Assembly: GCA_046597895.1 (NCBI GenBank)
Contig: JBKJJS010000193.1
Location: forward strand, 1 to 11,501
DNA length: 11,501 nucleotides
Direction: 5' to 3'
Source: WLJO01 sp046597895
GTDB taxonomy: Bacteria; Actinomycetota; Acidimicrobiia; Acidimicrobiales; Ilumatobacteraceae
Part shown: positions 7,254 through 11,501 of the stretch, piece after piece
How positions within the stretch are numbered: position 1 is the stretch's first letter
Layout: the number at the start of each line of letters is the position of its first letter
The notes under the pieces: model-generated
The model's input: only the letters and a program-made list of their open reading frames with translations
What the model was told of the DNA's origin: nothing
The model's database searches: none
Program-made: the position numbers and the translations under genes

Positions 7254-8399
7254 GTGACGAACGACAACCTGGCGTTGACAACCCCGGCTCCTGATATCGG
7301 CTTTTGTCTTTCTGGCGGTGGGTACCGGGCCATGGTGTTCCATCTCGGGGCGCTCATTCGGCTGAACGAAGCGGGGCTCCTGCCGAGGTTGCGACTCGTG
7401 TCGAGCGTGTCAGGTGGATCGATCACCGCGGGTTGGCTCGGGCTGCGCTGGACCCGCTTGGACTTCGACGAGCGCGGCGTGGCCCGGAACCTCACCGAGG
7501 AGGTGATCGAGCCGCTCATGGCCTTCGCCGGCAAGGGTATGGACGTGCTGGCGGTGCTCACCGGGGGGTTCATTCCGGGCCTGATCAGCCGTCGCGTACA
7601 GCGGATCTACCGCAAGCGCCTCTTCGGCGATGCGACGTTGGCGGACCTGCCGGGGAGGGGTGAAGGGCCCGAGTTCGTACTCACGGCCACCAACCTCGGG
7701 ACAGGCGCGCTGTGGCGGTTCGGCCGGTTCGGCGTCGGCGACTTCCGCGAAAGCAAGGATCAGAAGGATGCCGGCTTTTTCCAGGCGCCGACGATCCGGA
7801 TGTCCACCGCGGTGGCCGCCTCGTCGGCGTTCCCGCCCGTCCTCTCGCCGTGCATCCTGAAGGCGTCGACGTTCTCGGACTCCGGTGGAGCACAGCGAAC
7901 TGTCCGACTCACCGATGGCGGTGTGTACGACAACCTCGGCCTCGAACCGCTCGATGATCCGAAGTGCAAGGTGATCCTGTGCAGCGACGGCGGAGCCCCG
8001 TTCACGCGCACCGCCAAGCCGCCACGCACGTTCCTACGCGGGACGATCCACGTCCTCAAGGTGGTGGACCTCCAGGTGCGAAAGTTACGTAAGAACGACC
8101 TGATCGGCACCGCAATCCGTGGTGAACGTGTTGTCGGCTTCTGGGCCATCGACGGCACGATGGCCGACTACGTGCCGAAGGGCGCTGGGGAGGACGGGAA
8201 GCCGGCGTTCGACGTGCTTGCGGTGAGCGAAGAGGGGCGTACGGCGATGTTCGGCATCTCGACTCGCCTCGCCAAAATGAAGCGGGCGAAGCAGCATCGG
8301 CTCGCCAACTGGGGGTACGCCATCTGCGACGCGTCCGTGCGGCGATGGGTGGAACCGGGCGATCGCGGCACGTTTCCCTTCGAGGGCGGCGTCGGATGA
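7254..8399 (+). CDS. Patatin-like phospholipase
   Basis: A 381-residue alpha/beta hydrolase with a Ser-Asp dyad that hydrolyses acyl esters of phospholipids. The N-terminal CLSGGGYRA forms the oxyanion-hole glycine loop (about residues 19-27). The nucleophile elbow is SSVSGGS with Ser53, and the catalytic Asp is D221 in TDGGVYDN, the usual DGG/DGA motif. The elbow has Ser51 instead of the first Gly of GxSxG. The start is GTG at 7254, since the next in-frame ATG (7332) would remove the oxyanion loop. No signal peptide or membrane span is evident, so it is cytosolic and could attack the inner leaflet. CAGACT (7242-7247) ends 6 nt before the start and might be a leaderless -10, although the match is weak. 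Its stop TGA overlaps the ATG of the caspase gene, so the two are translationally coupled and probably act together. Patatins are known effectors in CBASS-type and other conflict systems; that role here is inference. Confidence 0.93.
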   Translation: MTNDNLALTTPAPDIGFCLSGGGYRAMVFHLGALIRLNEAGLLPRLRLVSSVSGGSITAGWLGLRWTRLDFDERGVARNLTEEVIEPLMAFAGKGMDVLAVLTGGFIPGLISRRVQRIYRKRLFGDATLADLPGRGEGPEFVLTATNLGTGALWRFGRFGVGDFRESKDQKDAGFFQAPTIRMSTAVAASSAFPPVLSPCILKASTFSDSGGAQRTVRLTDGGVYDNLGLEPLDDPKCKVILCSDGGAPFTRTAKPPRTFLRGTIHVLKVVDLQVRKLRKNDLIGTAIRGERVVGFWAIDGTMADYVPKGAGEDGKPAFDVLAVSEEGRTAMFGISTRLAKMKRAKQHRLANWGYAICDASVRRWVEPGDRGTFPFEGGVG

Positions 8400-11300
8400 G
8401 CGACGTCCTGTGGGCGGCGGAGGCGTCGTCTTCGTCGGGCCTGCCGACCGTCCACGCGCTCGTGATCGGGGTGAGCGCCTACGACCATCTCACTGGCGGA
8501 TCGGGTACGCCGACCGACGAGCCGCTGCTGAACGGGCTCAGTCAATTGAGCGCTGCCGCGACATCGGCCACTCGGGTCGCACTCTGGCTGCGCGACCACT
8601 TCGCATTCCCATCGGTCATGCTCGGCAGCGTCAGGTTGCTGGCCTCGCCGTCCCCTGGCGAACTCGCGCTTCCGGGCGGTGTCGGGCCTCCGCCGGCCAC
8701 GTACGACGAGGTCCGCAAAGCGGTGGCGGCATGGCGTCGGGATGCCCGCTCGACGGAGGGAAACGTCACGCTCCTCTACGTCGCAGGGCACGGCATCCAA
8801 ACGAGCAACGAGGGAGGCATCCTGCTGCTACAGGATGCCGGCTCGCCGGAGTCCTTGACCCCCTTGGAACGCGCCATCGATGTGGCGTCGGTACGGCGGG
8901 GGATGGTCGCTGATCCGACGAAGGCCGACACCGTCACCCCGGCCATTCAGTACTACTTCTACGACGCCTGCCGCATCGTGCCGTCCTCGGCGGCTGGCTA
9001 CATCACCGTGCCGGCAGGGGTGTCGCTCGACGAACCGAAGGGGTCGGCTCCCACCACGTCGTATGTCCTCTGGGCGAGTCGATCGCGTGACTACGCGCTC
9101 GCCGATGGCCCCTCGAAGACCACCTTGTTCTCGAAGGCGTTTACCGACGTGCTGGAGTCGCGAGCGGCGGCGGACCCGGATGGCCGCACCGTACGTCTGG
9201 CGTATTTCGGGATTGCGCTGGAGGAAGTGGTCGGCGAATTGGCCGCCAACTTCGGGGAGGAACAGACCATGGTGCCGGGTGGATCTGGGTCTTTTACGAC
9301 GCCGGTCTACCTTCGCCCGGAACCGGCCGGTGGCGGTGGCGGTGGCGGTGGCGGTGGCGGTGGCGTTCGCGAGATCGTGGCGTTCTCCGAGTGGCGGCCC
9401 GTCTACGTGACGACCAGTGATGGCGATCGCAAGGCGCTGACGATCAACGATGCGCGGGGGGCCGTCGTGGCCGACGGGGCGACAGGCGAGTTGGTCGATC
9501 TGCCGCCCGGGGAGTACGTCGCCACCGTGACCCTCCCGTGGGGAGGGAGTGCGACGGCCCCGTTTTCGGTCACCGGCGCCGAGGGTCAGGTGAACGTGAC
9601 AGTGGTCGTACCCGTTCAACCCGGCGGCTCGACTCTCGACGCGCCCCGGCTCGATCGTCAACTCGGGCCGAGGGGTAGCCCGAACGCGTCGTGGTGCATG
9701 CGCTTCCTCTCCTGGACGCCATCCGGGCTCGTGCACCGGCCCGACGTGACGCCACCCCTGCTGGAGGTCGATCACCTCACCGACGACGGCGTTGTCATCA
9801 TCGTGCATGCCCAGGGACCGGTGCTGCCGTACGCCCAACTCCGCACGGATGACGGGCGTTCCCTCATCGTCGCCCTTCCCATCCTCAGGGCGGAGTCCGT
9901 CAGGGCGAACTGCTGGTTGCACGTGCGGGTATCGGACACGACGCTCGGCGCCGCGGTGCGGTTCTTCGACGCGGAGCAGGACTCCGTGGCGGGCTACCTG
10001 AGCGGCGGCCGACCCGACTACGCCGCCGCCACCGCCCGATCGGCGGAGACGCTGTTGTTCTCGAAGGTGCAGGACCCCATCGGAGCGGCGCTCGGTGGGT
10101 ATGCGCTCCTGCGCCTGAACGATCTCGACCGCCTGCACGACTGGCCGGCCAACCTCGCGAACGGATTCTCCTGGCTACCGGATGGGCCGGTGATCGCCGG
10201 TGAGTTGGCGGTACGACAGGGCGACGATCGGGCGGCCGCCGCGTGGTTCGCGCTGGCCGTCGCACGCGGTATTCCGCTGTTCTCCGAGGGCCTTTCACTG
10301 CTGGCCAACCGCATCCCGCGGCTGCTCGGGGACCCCGATGTCGACAGCGCCACCCGGGCGCAGCTTGGGGAGCGCGCTGGCGCGTTGTTGGCCCTCACCC
10401 CGACGGCCGAGTTCGGCGCGTTGGCCACGACGATGCGGGCCGATGCTGATCCGGGTCCGGTGACGGCACAATACGGCTGGCGGCGCTTCGTGCGGGTGAG
10501 CGAACCGAGAGATCCCCGAGACTTCTGGAGGGCCCCTGTGAGCGACGACCGAACCGAACCGAGCGGGCAACCCGCCGCTGATGCTGTCTTTCGACTCCAT
10601 GTACTTCCTGCCGGTATCGGCGACGCTCTCGTGCTTGAGTACGGCTCGGTCGGCGACATCCATCGAGTCGTCATCGACGGTGGTGTGCCGAAGACGTCGG
10701 GCGGGCTCGTGGAGTTCCTCGGTGACGACGCCGACGTTGAGTTGATGATCGTGACGCACATCGACAACGACCACATCGCCGGCATGCTCAAGGTGCTGGA
10801 GGCCACGACCGGGCAGATCACGTTCGGCGATGTGTGGTTCAACGGGTTCCGCCACTTGCCCGAGTCGCCGCTCGAGGCCATGGGTCCGGTGGAGGGTGAA
10901 CGACTGTCCACGTACCTCGTCGAGAACGACATCGCGTGGAACGCCGCATTCGGCGGCAACGCAGTGATGGTCCCACCCGGTGGGATGCCGCCGAGCGTCA
11001 CGCTGCCCGGCGGGCTGAAACTCACAGTGCTGTCGCCTGGTCACGACGAGCTGTTCGATCTGCGCAAGAAGTGGTTGCCCGTCGTGCAGGAGGCGGGGCT
11101 CGACCCGGCTGTCCCCTTGGTCGAAGAAGCGGTGATCCCGGCCGGTCGCCTTGAACGGATGGGTGGCGTCGATGTCGCCGCGCTCGCCGCGAAATCGACC
11201 CAGTTGGATCACGCTGCGGCCAATGGCAGCAGCATCGCGGTGCTGGCCGAGTGGGCGGGGCATTCCTGCCTGCTCACCGGGGACGCCCATGCCGACGTGC

Positions 11301-11501
11301 TGCTCGCCGGGATCGACGCGCTCCTCACTCCCGGCGCAGAGCTCGACGTCGATGTCTTCAAACTCGCCCATCACGGCAGCAAGGCGAACGTCACGAATGT
11401 TCTGATGCAGCGCGTGACCGCGCGCCAGTACGTGTTCTCCAGCAGCGGGGAGGGGAAGTCGCAACACCCGAACGACGAGGCGGTGGCCCGCACGATCGTC
11501 C
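8396..11501 (+). CDS. Caspase-like protease fused to ComEC-type metallo-beta-lactamase domain (3' truncated)
   Basis: The frame is open from ATG 8396 to the window edge: 1035 full codons and no stop. Order: (1) a caspase/metacaspase (C14) domain, about residues 19-300, opening with ALVIGVSAYDHL and holding catalytic H132 in YVAGHG and C192 in YFYDACR; (2) twelve glycines, 312-323; (3) a beta-rich segment, about 324-410, with LPPGEY (369-374) as in Ig/PEGA-like domains; (4) a region of unknown fold (about 420-550) and then a helical, possibly TPR-like one (about 555-700, starting DPIGAALGGYALL); (5) an MBL domain, from about 725, with H788, D790, D792 and H793 in THIDNDH, D963 in LLTGDA and H992-H993 in LAHHGSK, then SSSGEG and HP near the edge. 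The last set is the ComEC/Rec2 pattern, linked to nuclease or phosphodiester chemistry. The overlap with the patatin stop (ATGA), with GAGGG at 8382-8386, fixes the start. The MBL part might also be made alone from GTG 10538. No signal peptide is seen. Likely a cytosolic protease of a conflict or cell-death module; function inferred. Confidence 0.88.
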   Translation, partial: MSDVLWAAEASSSSGLPTVHALVIGVSAYDHLTGGSGTPTDEPLLNGLSQLSAAATSATRVALWLRDHFAFPSVMLGSVRLLASPSPGELALPGGVGPPPATYDEVRKAVAAWRRDARSTEGNVTLLYVAGHGIQTSNEGGILLLQDAGSPESLTPLERAIDVASVRRGMVADPTKADTVTPAIQYYFYDACRIVPSSAAGYITVPAGVSLDEPKGSAPTTSYVLWASRSRDYALADGPSKTTLFSKAFTDVLESRAAADPDGRTVRLAYFGIALEEVVGELAANFGEEQTMVPGGSGSFTTPVYLRPEPAGGGGGGGGGGGGVREIVAFSEWRPVYVTTSDGDRKALTINDARGAVVADGATGELVDLPPGEYVATVTLPWGGSATAPFSVTGAEGQVNVTVVVPVQPGGSTLDAPRLDRQLGPRGSPNASWCMRFLSWTPSGLVHRPDVTPPLLEVDHLTDDGVVIIVHAQGPVLPYAQLRTDDGRSLIVALPILRAESVRANCWLHVRVSDTTLGAAVRFFDAEQDSVAGYLSGGRPDYAAATARSAETLLFSKVQDPIGAALGGYALLRLNDLDRLHDWPANLANGFSWLPDGPVIAGELAVRQGDDRAAAAWFALAVARGIPLFSEGLSLLANRIPRLLGDPDVDSATRAQLGERAGALLALTPTAEFGALATTMRADADPGPVTAQYGWRRFVRVSEPRDPRDFWRAPVSDDRTEPSGQPAADAVFRLHVLPAGIGDALVLEYGSVGDIHRVVIDGGVPKTSGGLVEFLGDDADVELMIVTHIDNDHIAGMLKVLEATTGQITFGDVWFNGFRHLPESPLEAMGPVEGERLSTYLVENDIAWNAAFGGNAVMVPPGGMPPSVTLPGGLKLTVLSPGHDELFDLRKKWLPVVQEAGLDPAVPLVEEAVIPAGRLERMGGVDVAALAAKSTQLDHAAANGSSIAVLAEWAGHSCLLTGDAHADVLLAGIDALLTPGAELDVDVFKLAHHGSKANVTNVLMQRVTARQYVFSSSGEGKSQHPNDEAVARTIV
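9329..9364 (+). repeat. Six tandem GGTGGC hexamers encoding Gly12
   Basis: A perfect 36-bp array of GGTGGC codes for twelve consecutive glycines (residues 312-323) directly after the caspase domain. Gain or loss of units would keep the frame and change only linker length. It most likely serves as a flexible tether between the protease and the downstream regions. Confidence 0.92.
10527..10540 (+). promoter_or_regulatory. Possible internal ribosome-binding site and GTG start for the MBL domain
   Basis: GGAGG at 10527-10531 lies 6 nt before GTG at 10538, in the same frame as the caspase. Translation from here would begin MSDDRTEPSG, a plausible free N-terminus just before the MBL fold (LHVLPAGIGDALVLEYG). 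A separate MBL protein could thus be produced beside the full-length fusion. It may equally be chance in a Gly/Arg-coding stretch (TGGAGGGCC encodes W-R-A). Confidence 0.35.

Noticed and set aside
4555..7281. Two long minus-strand frames opposite the M16 protease
   Set aside because: Shadow frames; composition is skewed to Arg and Val, and the plus strand shows clear M16 motifs.
8828..11467. Long minus-strand frames opposite the caspase-MBL gene, and the plus frame starting at 8410
   Set aside because: Low-complexity Arg/Ala/Ser translations without domains; the correct frame is continuous from 8396 and carries catalytic motifs of two families.

Overview
The window looks like a chromosomal stretch from a GC-rich actinobacterium. 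The gene types (actinobacterial cytochrome P450, carotenoid oxygenase, alkylsulfatase, a lipoprotein with a Thr/Ser/Pro-rich stalk), the strong G/C preference at third codon positions and the leaderless-looking starts would fit Acidimicrobiia, but this is an inference from composition and gene style, not from a phylogenetic marker. No RNA gene, IS element, CRISPR array or intergenic gap above 50 bp was found; the window is almost entirely coding.

Left part (1-4240): a 5'-truncated carotenoid oxygenase (+) faces a cytochrome P450 (-) with only 5 bp between their stop codons. A 34-bp divergent gap then separates the P450 from a zinc alkylsulfatase of the SdsA1 type (+). Together these look like catabolic or lipid-modifying functions (oxidative carotenoid or stilbene cleavage, hydroxylation, sulfate-ester hydrolysis), though nothing in the sequence proves a common pathway. 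The first 179 bases form a perfect 76-bp inverted repeat with a 27-nt spacer. Read on the minus strand, the spacer supplies the carotenoid-oxygenase residues that the plus strand lacks, so bases 1-103 are best explained as a fold-back chimera at a contig end, not as genomic order.

Middle (4282-7218): a two-domain M16 zinc metalloprotease with a lipoprotein-like signal. Its N-terminal half has the active site (HxxEH), and its inactive C-terminal half keeps the R/Y substrate-binding pair.

Right part (7254-11501, running off the window): the most interesting region. A patatin-like phospholipase overlaps by ATGA with a very long reading frame that stays open to the window edge (1035 codons, no stop). 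That frame encodes a caspase/metacaspase-type protease (His132/Cys192), a 12-glycine linker from six GGTGGC repeats, an Ig/PEGA-like beta segment, a helical region, and a ComEC/Rec2-type metallo-beta-lactamase domain (THIDNDH, TGD, HHGS). A phospholipase translationally coupled to a protease fused to a probable nuclease-type hydrolase resembles an abortive-infection or programmed-death cassette. I know of caspases, patatins and ComEC-like MBL domains as separate parts of bacterial conflict systems, but do not recognise this exact architecture as a named system. The defence role is inference.
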